Assembly (NCBI GenBank): GCA_943350635.1
Contig: CALRAI010000006.1
Coordinates: 1-38,858, forward strand
Direction of reading: 5' to 3'
DNA length: 38,858 bases
Source of the DNA: Candidatus Uhrbacteria bacterium
GTDB taxonomy: Bacteria; Patescibacteriota; Patescibacteriia; UBA9934
The notes under the pieces were generated by a model, which had not been told where the DNA came from, ran no database searches, and saw only the letters and a list, made by a program, of their open reading frames with translations. Shown piece after piece: positions 1-9,158 of this stretch (positions are counted from its first letter, which is position 1; every line of letters begins with the position of its first letter). Both the position numbers and the translations under genes were made by a program.

Positions 1-2
1 TT

Positions 3-65
3 GACGTTCACGAAATGGGCTTCACCGATTCCGAAAAAGAGGAGTTGTGCGCCGCGATGTCATAG
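3..65 (+). CDS. C-terminal fragment of a CDS truncated by the window edge (DVHEMGFTDSEKEELCAAMS*)
   Basis: Open frame from the window edge to TAG at 63-65; acidic, protein-like composition; no start visible. Confidence 0.3.
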   Translation, partial: DVHEMGFTDSEKEELCAAMS

Positions 66-200
66 AACTGATTGAAAATCTCGATTGAATCAAAAATGGC
101 CGCCGCAAGGGTGGTCATTTTTGGTACAGAAACAGTCCGATTTTTACGCCTCCCACGCCACGAGCGGCACGATGTCGTCCACGACGAGCTCGACGGGCTT

Positions 201-551
201 CTACTTAAAAGTGAGCGGAGCGTCCAGCGTCTTGAGCTCGCTTGTGAGTTTCATAAACATGTCGAACAAGCGCTCGGTAGGCACGGTGTTGAGCGGACGA
301 GTGGCCAGCTCGCCCTCGACGGCCTCCAGCTGTTTGGCGAACGATTCTATCCGCCGTTCCGCTCCCATGCGGTACTTCTCCCGCGTCGCCTCAAGCTCAA
401 TCTGCCGCATGTTGCCGAGGTGGTCTTTCAAGTCCTTGCTCCATGAAACGAGCGTACCCTTGCTCACGTTGAGCCGCGTCGAAATGGAGGCGAAACTGAT
501 GCCCTGTGCCCGGAGCTCCACGAACTGTTCCCTTACCGCTTGATCAATCAT
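201..551 (-). CDS. Helix-turn-helix protein (small-terminase/transposase-like HTH, 116 aa)
   Basis: ORF MIDQAVREQFVELRAQGISFASISTRLNVSKGTLVSWSKDL has an HTH-like N-terminus followed by a coiled region. Confidence 0.55.
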   Translation of the reverse strand: MIDQAVREQFVELRAQGISFASISTRLNVSKGTLVSWSKDLKDHLGNMRQIELEATREKYRMGAERRIESFAKQLEAVEGELATRPLNTVPTERLFDMFMKLTSELKTLDAPLTFK

Positions 552-593
552 AAATCTCGCTGTGCTTATTGCCGTTTCTTCCCATTCCCCGGT

Positions 594-767
594 TCATGCC
601 TTTTTGAGGGGAGAGATGACGGCATTGTGCCCCGGCTTCTCGCCGAGCGTCACGATAGTTCCATCCGGCGTTACGACCGTGCCAGTTGGCTTGTTTTCAA
701 CGGCGTTCGCCATGGTTTGCAAATTTGCCACCACATCGGTCAACGCATCTTTTTGGTTCGTATCCAT
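594..767 (-). CDS. Small hypothetical protein (57 aa: MDTNQKDALTDVVANLQTMANAVENKPTGTVVTPDGTIVTLGEKPGHNAVISPLKKA)
   Basis: Read directly on the minus strand upstream of the HTH ORF, same orientation; below the ORF-track cutoff. Confidence 0.4.
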   Translation of the reverse strand: MDTNQKDALTDVVANLQTMANAVENKPTGTVVTPDGTIVTLGEKPGHNAVISPLKKA

Positions 768-947
768 ACACTATTTATTTGTATTTACTCCCAAAATGGT
801 ACGCCGCGTCAGTACCTCACGGCAAGGGTCTGTGGGGTTGGCTCACGTTTCAAGAACGCGAGAATGTCACTATTCCACGCGGTGACAACCGGGAACAATT
901 CCCACGCCTGCGCTAGGAAGTTCGTGGCCATTGTCCTCGTGGTCACC

Positions 948-980
948 AAAAAAGCACCTTCCCTTGGGTAGGTGCTTTTT
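948..980. terminator. Rho-independent terminator-like hairpin (aaaaaagcacctt...taggtgcttttt)
   Basis: Inverted repeat AGCACCT/AGGTGCT flanked by A and T runs. Confidence 0.6.
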
Positions 981-1084
981 CTGATGGTGTGGTATCAAGA
1001 AGAAAGAAGGACAATCATTCCAGACGTCTATCGTGGACGCATGCCGATGGATTCAGAAAACGTTCGGCGAAGCACGGTGATTTC

Positions 1085-1303
1085 TTACGTTATCTCCCCG
1101 CTTTGTTTTCGTAAATCCTCTTCCCATGCTTTCAACTCCACAATCTGCTCATCTGGAAGATCGTCATGGACGATTTGCCAACGCGCCGTAAGTAACCATT
1201 CTCGAAGATTTGCAATCTTTTTTTCCAATGCTGGTATTTGGTGATCATTAAACGTTGCAGCAATCTCCTGATTTGTCATCTGTTGCAATGGTTTACCGGC
1301 CAT
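1085..1303 (-). CDS. Hypothetical protein (72 aa)
   Basis: ORF with coiled-coil-like charged composition; no family recognised. Confidence 0.4.
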   Translation of the reverse strand: MAGKPLQQMTNQEIAATFNDHQIPALEKKIANLREWLLTARWQIVHDDLPDEQIVELKAWEEDLRKQSGEIT

Positions 1304-1359
1304 AGTCGCAATGGTTTACCGGCCACAGTAGAATATTCAAGATTCAAGAACGAGTCCCA

Positions 1360-2418
1360 CTAAATCTGCTTCGACTCAAGAATACCGGATTTATACAGCT
1401 CCAAAAGCACAAGAAATGCCGCAAGCACCGTTGGTCCAAGCACAAATCCAATCGGACCAAATGCGTTCAATCCTCCAAGCATCGAAAGAAGAATAAGGAG
1501 TGCGTGCATTCGCGTTCTGCCGCCCACGATGATGGGTTGCAACAAATTATCGATAAGTCCAACGCAACACAAGGACCATATCAGCAAGCCAATAGCTTGC
1601 GGAACATGTCCGGACACAAACAGATATGCCACTGCCGGCAACATAATTACCGACGTTCCCACCATAGGAACCTGTGCAGCAATCACTACTAATCCGGCCC
1701 AAATCAACGGACCAGGCACACCAAAAATTGCCAAACCAACTCCAGCAATAACACCTTGAATCACCGCAACAATAAGTGATCCAAAAACAACACCACGTAC
1801 CGTTGCTACCAATCGTGCAGCAACCGCGTTATCGATAGAATGTTTTAGCGGGCTCAACAATACAAGCTCTGCCTTAATTTTTTCGCGATCAAGCAAAAAG
1901 AAATATAACGAAACAAAGAAAATAAACGTTTTGAATACAATATCCGCAGAGCTCGCAAAAATGGTTCCAATATTCTGCACCATCCATGTTGCTATCCCAC
2001 GAAGAATCTCCGCAGGATCGATAAGCGCAAGTTGCGACACAAGAATTGTGGGCAAGAGATCAAAAAACGGAAGCGAACGGAGCGTAAACGATTGCGTCCA
2101 CAACGGATTTGCTAACGTATCCTGTAATATCTGAACCGCTTGATCGGCAGTCAGGAGCGCGATAGTCGCCAATGGGAGCACAATTGCAGAAAGCACTAAG
2201 GCGATCATAATCAGCGCTGAAACTTTTGGATGCCCTGTCCATAACCGAATATGGTGCTCCAGCGGGGCAACAAGAATACCCACAATTGCTGCAGTAATAA
2301 GAACGATCACGAACGGTTCGAGTACTTTCCAGAACAGCAATCCTGCTCCAGCAAAAATCAAAAGAAAAAACCATTTCGCAATACGTTGATGATCGGACGA
2401 TGTTCCAAGTCTTGGCAT
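1360..2418 (-). CDS. AI-2E family transporter (multi-TM permease-like protein)
   Basis: ORF 1360..2436; likely start at 2418 (MPRLGTSSDHQR) with TATACT 8 nt upstream. Multiple TM segments and AI-2E-like C-terminus (GLIDNLLQPIIVGGRTRMHALLILLSMLGGLNAFGPIGFVLGP). Confidence 0.85.
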   Translation of the reverse strand: MPRLGTSSDHQRIAKWFFLLIFAGAGLLFWKVLEPFVIVLITAAIVGILVAPLEHHIRLWTGHPKVSALIMIALVLSAIVLPLATIALLTADQAVQILQDTLANPLWTQSFTLRSLPFFDLLPTILVSQLALIDPAEILRGIATWMVQNIGTIFASSADIVFKTFIFFVSLYFFLLDREKIKAELVLLSPLKHSIDNAVAARLVATVRGVVFGSLIVAVIQGVIAGVGLAIFGVPGPLIWAGLVVIAAQVPMVGTSVIMLPAVAYLFVSGHVPQAIGLLIWSLCCVGLIDNLLQPIIVGGRTRMHALLILLSMLGGLNAFGPIGFVLGPTVLAAFLVLLELYKSGILESKQI

Positions 2419-2434
2419 ATACCAAAAGTATAAC

Positions 2435-2460
2435 AAAAAATCTCCCGAAGGAGATTTTTT
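2435..2460 (-). terminator. Rho-independent terminator downstream of the RRM gene
   Basis: aaaaaatctcc-cgaa-ggagatttttt perfect hairpin. Confidence 0.75.
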
Positions 2461-2487
2461 GTATTCCGCACCAAGTCGCTTTGCGAA

Positions 2488-2745
2488 TTAATCGCGTGGG
2501 CGAGCCTGGGAAACGGAAATTGTGCGACCACCGAAATCGGTTTGGTCGAACATCTTCACTGCATTTTCCTGCTCTTCAGGTGTGTTGAATTCGACGAAGC
2601 CGAATCCACGCTTGCGGCCAGTTTCCTTCTCGATAGGGAGGAAAACGGAAACCACAGTACCTGCTGCGCTGAAAAGTGCCTTGAGTTCATCTTCGGTAGC
2701 TGCATACGGGATGCCGCCTACGAAAACGCGTGCGTTGTCTGCCAT
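2488..2745 (-). CDS. RNA-binding protein with a single RRM domain (85 aa)
   Basis: RVFVGGIPYAATEDELKALF (RNP2) and KRGFGFVEF (RNP1). Confidence 0.92.
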   Translation of the reverse strand: MADNARVFVGGIPYAATEDELKALFSAAGTVVSVFLPIEKETGRKRGFGFVEFNTPEEQENAVKMFDQTDFGGRTISVSQARPRD

Positions 2746-2936
2746 AATGGCTTAGTTACTTCTCCAGTGCCGTTCCCTGCTCCTCACGGAGAAGTAATGA
2801 CGTCACGGATGCTTAGCGACGACACTATAGCATAAATACTGTTGTAATGCAAGAATTCTTCCCCAGTACATCATATTCAATCGTAATACCAGGCTATTTC
2901 TTCAAAAAAACAATCCACATCTCCTTTCCAAACAAA

Positions 2937-3344
2937 ATGACGTACACTATACACAATATGTTTACGAAAAAGCGCGAAGCACCACGCGAGACGTTTGACT
3001 TCACGAGAAACGAAGGCCAACTTGCGGTAGATGTTATTGAAACACCGGATCGCGTCATTATTCGCTCAGCAATCGCGGGAGTATCAGAAAACGATCTCCA
3101 CATCACCATCAACGAAGACATGGTGACAATTCGCGGCGAACGATCTGTTGCAAAACTCCCCCTCAACGCCACAGTGCATTACGAAGAGTGCTTCTGGGGC
3201 GCGTTCTCCCGATCCATCATTCTTCCATGCCGCGTTACTCCAGACGACGCCGACGCAAGCCTAAAAAACGGTATCCTGACCATTATCCTCAATAAAGCTC
3301 GTGGCGATGTGCATTTGCCCGTTCGCAACGAACTGACCGTATGA
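2937..3344 (+). CDS. Hsp20/alpha-crystallin small heat-shock protein
   Basis: ORF 2847..3344, start at 2937 or 2958; DVIETPDRVIIRSAIAGVSENDLHITINEDMVTIRGER ... GAFSRSIILPCRVTPDDADASLKNGILTIILNKA is typical of the alpha-crystallin domain. Confidence 0.88.
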   Translation: MTYTIHNMFTKKREAPRETFDFTRNEGQLAVDVIETPDRVIIRSAIAGVSENDLHITINEDMVTIRGERSVAKLPLNATVHYEECFWGAFSRSIILPCRVTPDDADASLKNGILTIILNKARGDVHLPVRNELTV

Positions 3345-5188
3345 AAAAACCACACGCAACACACTGGATTGCGCTTGTTGGCATTGTTGCGGGAATGCTT
3401 ATCATCAGTCTTTGTGCCGCACACGCTCATACGACATATCGCAATAGGATCGTAAGCAATGTTCGTATAGCCGGTATCGATCTTTCTGGCATGGACGCTC
3501 TTGCGGCATCGTCGCTTCTTCAACGCGCCTATGCAGACATGATCACCAATGGGCTCGAAATAACGGTAGAAAATAGTACGAAAACTGTTGAGTTATTCTC
3601 CGCACAAAGCGATGACATCGCCTATAATTTACTCGACTGGGACGCGAATGCTGCAGTTCAAGAAGCACTCGTCGTCGGGCACCACACCAACATCGTTGCA
3701 GATAGTCTCCTAACGCTCTACTACGCGTGGTTTGGCCAAAAGTCATTCGGGGCGAATATTACCGTAAACACCACCAGACTCCGCGAAACGATGCTCGCCG
3801 CATTCCCTGAAGCACAGCTCCCGGCCACTGCAACAGATTTCGTCGTCAAACTCTCTCGAGGAAAAGAACCAGTCGTAACCGTTCGAGAGGGTGTCGACGG
3901 TCAAACACTCAATATCGACGGCGCTGCCATTCAAGCCATCCGACGCGATGCGCAAAATCTCTCCCTCAAACCACACGTCATTTCCGCAATTCCACTTGCG
4001 CCCTCCATGGCCCTAGCCGACGCAGAGACGCTTATTCCTGCAGCAATACAAGCGTTAACTTCAGCACCATACACCACGAGCGCCACCAATACTGAGAACA
4101 AAACGCAGGCATGGACCGTCAGCCAAAAAACCATTGCAGACTGGATTATTCCCACAAAACAAACCGATGGAACACTGAGCGTTGGGCTTGAATCAGAAAA
4201 GATGCTCAAATTTCTTACCGAAATTCACAACGCCATCGACGTTAGTGCAAAAAATGCACGTTTCACTATTAGCGACGGAAAAGTCAGTGAATTCCAGGGA
4301 AGCACGGAGGGCATCGTTCTTGACGACGACGCATTCTTTGCGCAGTTTGCATCCGCGCTTGGCACATCCACCACCAATACACCAATTACCATTGCTACAC
4401 GCACTGAGCTCCCAAGTGTCACCACAGAAAACGTAAATGGACTTGGAATCAGTCAAATTGTTGGAGAAGCAAGCACAACGTTCCCCCACTCCACCGCAAA
4501 TCGCGCACAAAATATTCAACACGGTGCTGAAAAACTCAACGGTATTCTTATTGCTCCAGGCGAAATTGTCTCAACACTTGCGCTTCTCCGACCCTTCACG
4601 CTCAGCGACGGGTACGTGTCCGAACTCGTCATTAAGGGTGACGAAATTAAGGCAGAAGTTGGAGGAGGATTGTGTCAGCTTGGCACCACAATGTTTCGCT
4701 CTGTCATGGCCACCGGACTTGAAGTAGTAAGTCGTCGGAATCATTCCCTCGCAATTTCCTATTATGACGACGCCACCAACGGCAATCCCGGAACAGACGC
4801 CACATTGTACGATCCCGCTCCAGATTTTACGTTCAAGAACGACATGGCGACGTACATTCTCCTCATCACCACCGTGAATATCGAAACCGAAACGGTCACC
4901 TTCACCTTTTGGGGTACGAAAGACGGCCGATCCGGTAGCTACTCACCGCCAGAAGTACTCACCCGTACTCCTGCCGGTGCCACCAGATATACAGACTCTG
5001 CAGCACTCGCACTAGGCGAAGAACGATGTCAAAACGCATTCCCTGGCTACACCACCACATTCGACTACACCATCATCTACGCAGACGGCACAACAAAAGT
5101 AACTCCGTTCTTATCCGATTATCGCGCACTTCCCAAAATGTGCGTCCGCGGCACCGCGGTGCAAACCGTAGCCACAACAGAAGAATAA
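3341..5188 (+). CDS. VanW family protein with N-terminal TM and peptidoglycan-binding-like region
   Basis: FPHSTANRAQNIQHGAEKLNGILIAPGEIVS...GGGLCQLGTTMFRSVMATGLEVVSRRNHSLAISYY is the VanW core; overlaps the hsp20 stop (ATGA). Confidence 0.88.
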   Translation: MKKPHATHWIALVGIVAGMLIISLCAAHAHTTYRNRIVSNVRIAGIDLSGMDALAASSLLQRAYADMITNGLEITVENSTKTVELFSAQSDDIAYNLLDWDANAAVQEALVVGHHTNIVADSLLTLYYAWFGQKSFGANITVNTTRLRETMLAAFPEAQLPATATDFVVKLSRGKEPVVTVREGVDGQTLNIDGAAIQAIRRDAQNLSLKPHVISAIPLAPSMALADAETLIPAAIQALTSAPYTTSATNTENKTQAWTVSQKTIADWIIPTKQTDGTLSVGLESEKMLKFLTEIHNAIDVSAKNARFTISDGKVSEFQGSTEGIVLDDDAFFAQFASALGTSTTNTPITIATRTELPSVTTENVNGLGISQIVGEASTTFPHSTANRAQNIQHGAEKLNGILIAPGEIVSTLALLRPFTLSDGYVSELVIKGDEIKAEVGGGLCQLGTTMFRSVMATGLEVVSRRNHSLAISYYDDATNGNPGTDATLYDPAPDFTFKNDMATYILLITTVNIETETVTFTFWGTKDGRSGSYSPPEVLTRTPAGATRYTDSAALALGEERCQNAFPGYTTTFDYTIIYADGTTKVTPFLSDYRALPKMCVRGTAVQTVATTEE

Positions 5189-5214
5189 ATATCCGTCGCC
5201 AAGAGCAAATCAAT

Positions 5215-5243
5215 TTGACACATTTCATACTATGTGTTACAAA
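5215..5243 (+). promoter_or_regulatory. Promoter of the padR operon (TTGACA-17-TACAAA)
   Basis: -35 TTGACA at 5215-5220, 17-nt spacer, -10 TACAAA at 5238-5243. Confidence 0.6.
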
Positions 5244-5248
5244 GTATG
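5226..5248. promoter_or_regulatory. Putative PadR operator, CATACTATGTGTTACAAAGTATG
   Basis: 9 of 10 bp inverted repeat (CATACTATGT / CATACTTTGT) overlapping the -10 of the promoter upstream of padR. Confidence 0.6.
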
Positions 5249-5273
5249 TAACGTAATGCATAACGTTTTATCT

Positions 5274-5397
5274 GGGGCTTTCTCGTTTGAGGCTAGTTTC
5301 GATGAAGATCGAGGAAAGCTTCCGAGACGTACTTCATGTGTACGTAGAGGAAGTTTCCGATGATCTGAATCGAAAATAGACCAAACAAGAAAGTCCC
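5274..5397 (+). ncRNA. ~124-nt long imperfect hairpin forming most of the padR 5' leader
   Basis: ggggctttctcgtttg pairs with caaacaagaaagtccc (15/16 allowing GU); pairing continues along both arms to an apex cgtacttcatgtgtacg. Confidence 0.5.
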
Positions 5398-5404
5398 ATC
5401 CACT

Positions 5405-5740
5405 ATGAAGTTCTCATCGGAGCTACTCAAAGGCACCGCAGAATTACTCGTCCTTCAAATTCTCGCAAAACATGGAGAATCGTACGGATACGAATTGGTT
5501 CGGTCAATCGCCGAATCGAGCAACAATGTGTTCGAATTTCAGGAAGGCACACTCTATCCCCTACTCTATCGTCTCGAAGCTCGCGGCTTCATCGGCAGTG
5601 AGGAGAAGCTCTCGCCGACGGGAAAGAAACGACGGTACTACAGCATTACTTCATCAGGTGCCGCAACACTCAAAGTACGCCGCACCGAACTGGGTGCATT
5701 CGTTCAAGGCCTCTCCACCGCTCTCGATCTTGCCGTATGA
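5405..5740 (+). CDS. PadR family transcriptional regulator
   Basis: LLKGTAELLVLQILAKHGESYGYELVRSIAESSNNVFEFQEGTLYPLLYRLEARGFI is the PadR winged helix. Confidence 0.93.
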   Translation: MKFSSELLKGTAELLVLQILAKHGESYGYELVRSIAESSNNVFEFQEGTLYPLLYRLEARGFIGSEEKLSPTGKKRRYYSITSSGAATLKVRRTELGAFVQGLSTALDLAV

Positions 5741-7284
5741 GCAACAGAACCGCGTTCTTCGACGCCTTAACCGAAGAGCTTCCGGACGATGTATGGGGAA
5801 ATCGTTTACACACAGAACTCGCCGCGCATCTTGAAGATGCGGTGTACTTTGGCGCACTCCAAGGAAAAAATGAAACCATCGCCGAAGAACAGGCGCTTGC
5901 CGACCTGGGCTCTCCTCATCTTATTCTCCAAGAATTCCGCCACGCTATGACCTACAAATCTCCGCAAGCCTTCGTACTCCACGCCATCGGCGTTGGACTC
6001 GCAGCGTCTCCATTACTCTATATCGTTACATTATTCCTTCGCGTTCCTCCAGTCTCAGCAATTTTCTTCTTATTGCTCGTTGCATTTTACGTGCATACAC
6101 TCTCTCCGATCCTTCGCCACATTGAGAGCCGATCATTCCAAAAGAACATGATCGCGATTGTCACAGGAATTCCTATTGCCATTGTAACGATTCCATTAAC
6201 CATCGCATTCTTCACTGCGCCAGCAAGTCTTCAAGACGCAAGTACTCCATTGTTTATGGTGATTCTTGGCGCAATTGGTGGAGTATTAAATATCGTCGCC
6301 GCCATTTTTGCAACGCGATACGTTCGCGCGCAGCAAGCAGCTGCAATAGAAAAAGGGAAATCGATCGAGCCGAAAAACAACACCCATCTTCGCACGCTAT
6401 CAATCGTTGCAATAGTATTCATCGCCACCTCAACGCTTCTTAAATGGTTCCCAGTAAAAAATCTTGCCATCATTCCAAAAATCCAATGGCTTTTTACCAC
6501 AATGATCACAGCAACAAATGCATTCTCTGGAGTAATCTCACCATTAAGCGGCATTTATATTACGGGAATCGTTGTAGGCGGTCTTGGCATTATTGGAACA
6601 TGTTTCGTTATTCAGTTCTTCGTTCACCGCACAAAACAAAAAACACAATCCTTCCCATGGTTATGGCTGGTAGCAATGGTATACGCCGTATCCTTGCTCA
6701 TGGTTCCTGCACCACTCAACACAGAACAAGTAAATGTTTCGTGGAATGTTCCGTATAAAAATGTTTCAGCAGTCATCGAACGCCAAGAACTCGGCCCGTT
6801 CTATATCATGGCTAAATACCTCAATCGAAATACCCAACAAGCATTCGAATATCATCTCTCAAGTCCCGATCTTGGAAATACTTTCGAGCTTCAACAATAT
6901 CCGGATCACGTGTTTACCCTGTCGAATATCTCCACCGTTGATTCGTACACAACAACGACACGAATCGAAGACACGGTCAGCTTTGGAGCGACGATGAATA
7001 CTGAAGGAATTTGGTGCCATTATTTCGCAAACAGTGCAGAAAGTACCGATCCGATAACGCCCACCGGCACAAGAAAAGAGCTCTGGAATGGCCCAACATA
7101 TTGCACCGACCTCTACGTCAACGACAAAAAAGTCTTCGATGCACCGCAGGGAATCGATATTGGCCGTGACGCATCCATCACCGTGAGCAACGATGGAAAA
7201 TGGCTCCTCTGGGCTCACGACACCGATACGTTCCTTCAAGGCTCCTTTACCCCAACCGAGGTGTATCTCATCGATCTTCGCTAA
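5737..7284 (+). CDS. Multi-TM membrane protein with N-terminal PadR-associated (permease-prefix/HAAS-like) domain
   Basis: ATGA overlap with padR; N-terminus FFDALTEELPDDVWGNRLHTELAAHLEDAVYFGALQGKNETIAEEQALADLGSPHLILQEF, then several TM segments and a soluble C-terminal domain. Confidence 0.6.
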   Translation: MSNRTAFFDALTEELPDDVWGNRLHTELAAHLEDAVYFGALQGKNETIAEEQALADLGSPHLILQEFRHAMTYKSPQAFVLHAIGVGLAASPLLYIVTLFLRVPPVSAIFFLLLVAFYVHTLSPILRHIESRSFQKNMIAIVTGIPIAIVTIPLTIAFFTAPASLQDASTPLFMVILGAIGGVLNIVAAIFATRYVRAQQAAAIEKGKSIEPKNNTHLRTLSIVAIVFIATSTLLKWFPVKNLAIIPKIQWLFTTMITATNAFSGVISPLSGIYITGIVVGGLGIIGTCFVIQFFVHRTKQKTQSFPWLWLVAMVYAVSLLMVPAPLNTEQVNVSWNVPYKNVSAVIERQELGPFYIMAKYLNRNTQQAFEYHLSSPDLGNTFELQQYPDHVFTLSNISTVDSYTTTTRIEDTVSFGATMNTEGIWCHYFANSAESTDPITPTGTRKELWNGPTYCTDLYVNDKKVFDAPQGIDIGRDASITVSNDGKWLLWAHDTDTFLQGSFTPTEVYLIDLR

Positions 7285-7300
7285 GCCAAAAAACAAACAA

Positions 7301-7333
7301 AAACCTCCGAAACCACTAGGGTCTCGGAGGTTT
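7301..7333 (+). terminator. Terminator-like hairpin aaacctccga...tcggaggttt
   Basis: Perfect inverted repeat AAACCTCCGA/TCGGAGGTTT downstream of the 515-aa ORF. Confidence 0.65.
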
Positions 7334-7344
7334 CTTTGATTTTA

Positions 7345-7466
7345 CCTCCCGTGCTTTATTCTGCGGTCAAGAAGATAAAAGTATTGAAACAGTTCAGCCG
7401 AAGCCAAAGTGCTCAAAAATCTTGTATCCCCATGCTTGTCGTGACCGCAGGATAAAGAGCAGGAGG
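7345..7466. repeat. ~122-nt imperfect intergenic palindrome
   Basis: cctcccgtgctttattctgcggtca and tgaccgcaggataaagagcaggagg are inverted (21/25) in the convergent intergenic region before clpP. Confidence 0.5.
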
Positions 7467-7483
7467 AAGTCAGTTTGTACCTT

Positions 7484-8068
7484 TTATCCGATCACTTTGT
7501 CAATAAGTCCATATTTTTGAGCCTCTTTCGCAGTCATGAAGTTATCGCGCTCCGTGTCGATCGCTACGGTCTTCATGGGTTTTCCCGTGTGTTTTGCCAA
7601 AATATCATTCAAACTGTCCCGAACCGCCAAAATTCGATCCGCATGAATCTTAATATCCGTTGCCTGCCCCTTCACACCGCCAAGCACCTGATGGATCATC
7701 ACTTCCGCATTTGGGAGCGCAAAACGTTTCCCAGGGGCTCCAGCGGCCAACAACACGGCACCCATGCTTGCCGCCATCCCGATACAGATCGTGGAAACCT
7801 TCGGCTGAATGTATTGCATGGTGTCGTAAATTGCTAATCCTGCCGTAACCGACCCTCCCGGAGAATTGATGTACATCGTAATCTCTTTTTCCTTGTCCTG
7901 GCTCTCCAAGAAAAGCAACTGCGCAATAACTGCGTTCGCTACGCTATCATCGATCTCGGTACCGAGAAAAACAATCCGATCCTTCAGCAATCGGGAATAA
8001 ATATCGTACGCTCGTTCACCGTTCGCGGTCTTCTCAATCACCGACGGAATAAGGTAGTTGTTTTGCAT
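7484..8068 (-). CDS. clpP: ATP-dependent Clp protease proteolytic subunit
   Basis: [23 protein letters not shown]...[20 protein letters not shown]...[35 protein letters not shown]. Confidence 0.97.
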   Translation of the reverse strand: MQNNYLIPSVIEKTANGERAYDIYSRLLKDRIVFLGTEIDDSVANAVIAQLLFLESQDKEKEITMYINSPGGSVTAGLAIYDTMQYIQPKVSTICIGMAASMGAVLLAAGAPGKRFALPNAEVMIHQVLGGVKGQATDIKIHADRILAVRDSLNDILAKHTGKPMKTVAIDTERDNFMTAKEAQKYGLIDKVIG

Positions 8069-8153
8069 AAAGTTAGGGAAAAATCACGTACCAAAATCAT
8101 ACCAACTTAGCAGTCTCTTGCCAAGACTGCTAACCTCATCGAAGCTTCACACT

Positions 8154-8801
8154 CTACAGCTCTACAATCCGCGTTGGCATCAATACTTCCGCAAACGCGT
8201 CAGAATGCGTAACAACAACAAAGCCCGTTCCTTCCGATCGGAGCTTCGCAATCGCGGCGGCGGCGATTGAGCAGGAGGCGGAATCGAGGCCAGAATCAAT
8301 TTCGTCGAGAAGAGCAAATTTTGGCTTCAAAAGAACAAGCTGAAAAAGCTCGGCGCGTTTTTTCTCACCACCAGACATAGAAAGATTCAACGTCTTGTGT
8401 GCAAAATCTTCAGGCAAACCAAGTTCAGCAAGAGTTTCGCGAATACGATGTTGCGCTTCGGGAACTTCGGCAATGCCGCACATCGTCTCCAATGCCGCAC
8501 GAGCAACCACACCGAGAGACACGCCGTCGATTGCAGGAGGCTCTTGATGCGCAAGAAAAATACCCGACCGTGCAATCTCGTACGTTTTCTTACCGATCAA
8601 CGACTCACCATTCACGGAAAAATCACCGGCGATAATCTCGACACCAGGCAATACCATCATCGCCGAAAGAAGCGAACTCTTCCCTGCGCCATTCTTTCCG
8701 CGAATCACAATCAGCTCCCCCGGCGCACAAACAAAAGAAATATCGGAAAGAATTTCTTTTCCGGCGCGAGCAATGAAAAGATGATCAACGACGAGACTCA
8801 T
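8154..8801 (-). CDS. sufC: Fe-S cluster assembly ATPase SufC
   Basis: Walker A GKNGAGKSS, LSMSGGEKKRAELFQ signature, LLDEIDSGLD Walker B; probable start MSLVVDHLF; located in a suf cluster. Confidence 0.93.
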   Translation of the reverse strand: MSLVVDHLFIARAGKEILSDISFVCAPGELIVIRGKNGAGKSSLLSAMMVLPGVEIIAGDFSVNGESLIGKKTYEIARSGIFLAHQEPPAIDGVSLGVVARAALETMCGIAEVPEAQHRIRETLAELGLPEDFAHKTLNLSMSGGEKKRAELFQLVLLKPKFALLDEIDSGLDSASCSIAAAAIAKLRSEGTGFVVVTHSDAFAEVLMPTRIVEL

Positions 8802-9157
8802 AGTTTGGAAATAGCATCTTGCAGTGCCTTGAGTGGTGTCGTCAAACATCGTTCACGGAGTGGACTCACAGCAACGCCGAGAAACGACCGCACCAAGTCA
8901 CCATTCATCGCCTTCGTCTGATCGATGGCGCCGATTACACGATCGACAATAACCGCAGCCGAGGCGCGACTAATTACGCAACCTTTCGCCTCAAACGACA
9001 CATCAACGATTGCATCATCAATCACCTTCAACCACACCGTGCACGCATCACCACAACTCGCATTCACTGCAGTGGCCGAAACCGTCGCATCCATCATCGG
9101 ATCCTTTCGATGAGAACGATTCGCAAGCGCGAGAAGATTTTCGTATTCAAGAAGCAT
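8798..9157 (-). CDS. sufU: Fe-S cluster assembly scaffold SufU (NifU-like)
   Basis: NASCGDACTVWLKV, GCVISRASA and RERCLTTPLKAL supply the three conserved Cys motifs. Confidence 0.9.
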   Translation of the reverse strand: MLLEYENLLALANRSHRKDPMMDATVSATAVNASCGDACTVWLKVIDDAIVDVSFEAKGCVISRASAAVIVDRVIGAIDQTKAMNGDLVRSFLGVAVSPLRERCLTTPLKALQDAISKL

Positions 9158-9158
9158 A

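Noticed and set aside
8106-8132. Hairpin ttagcagtctcttgccaagactgctaa between sufC and clpP considered as a terminator
   Set aside because: Good stem but no T-run on either strand; kept only as an unassigned structure.
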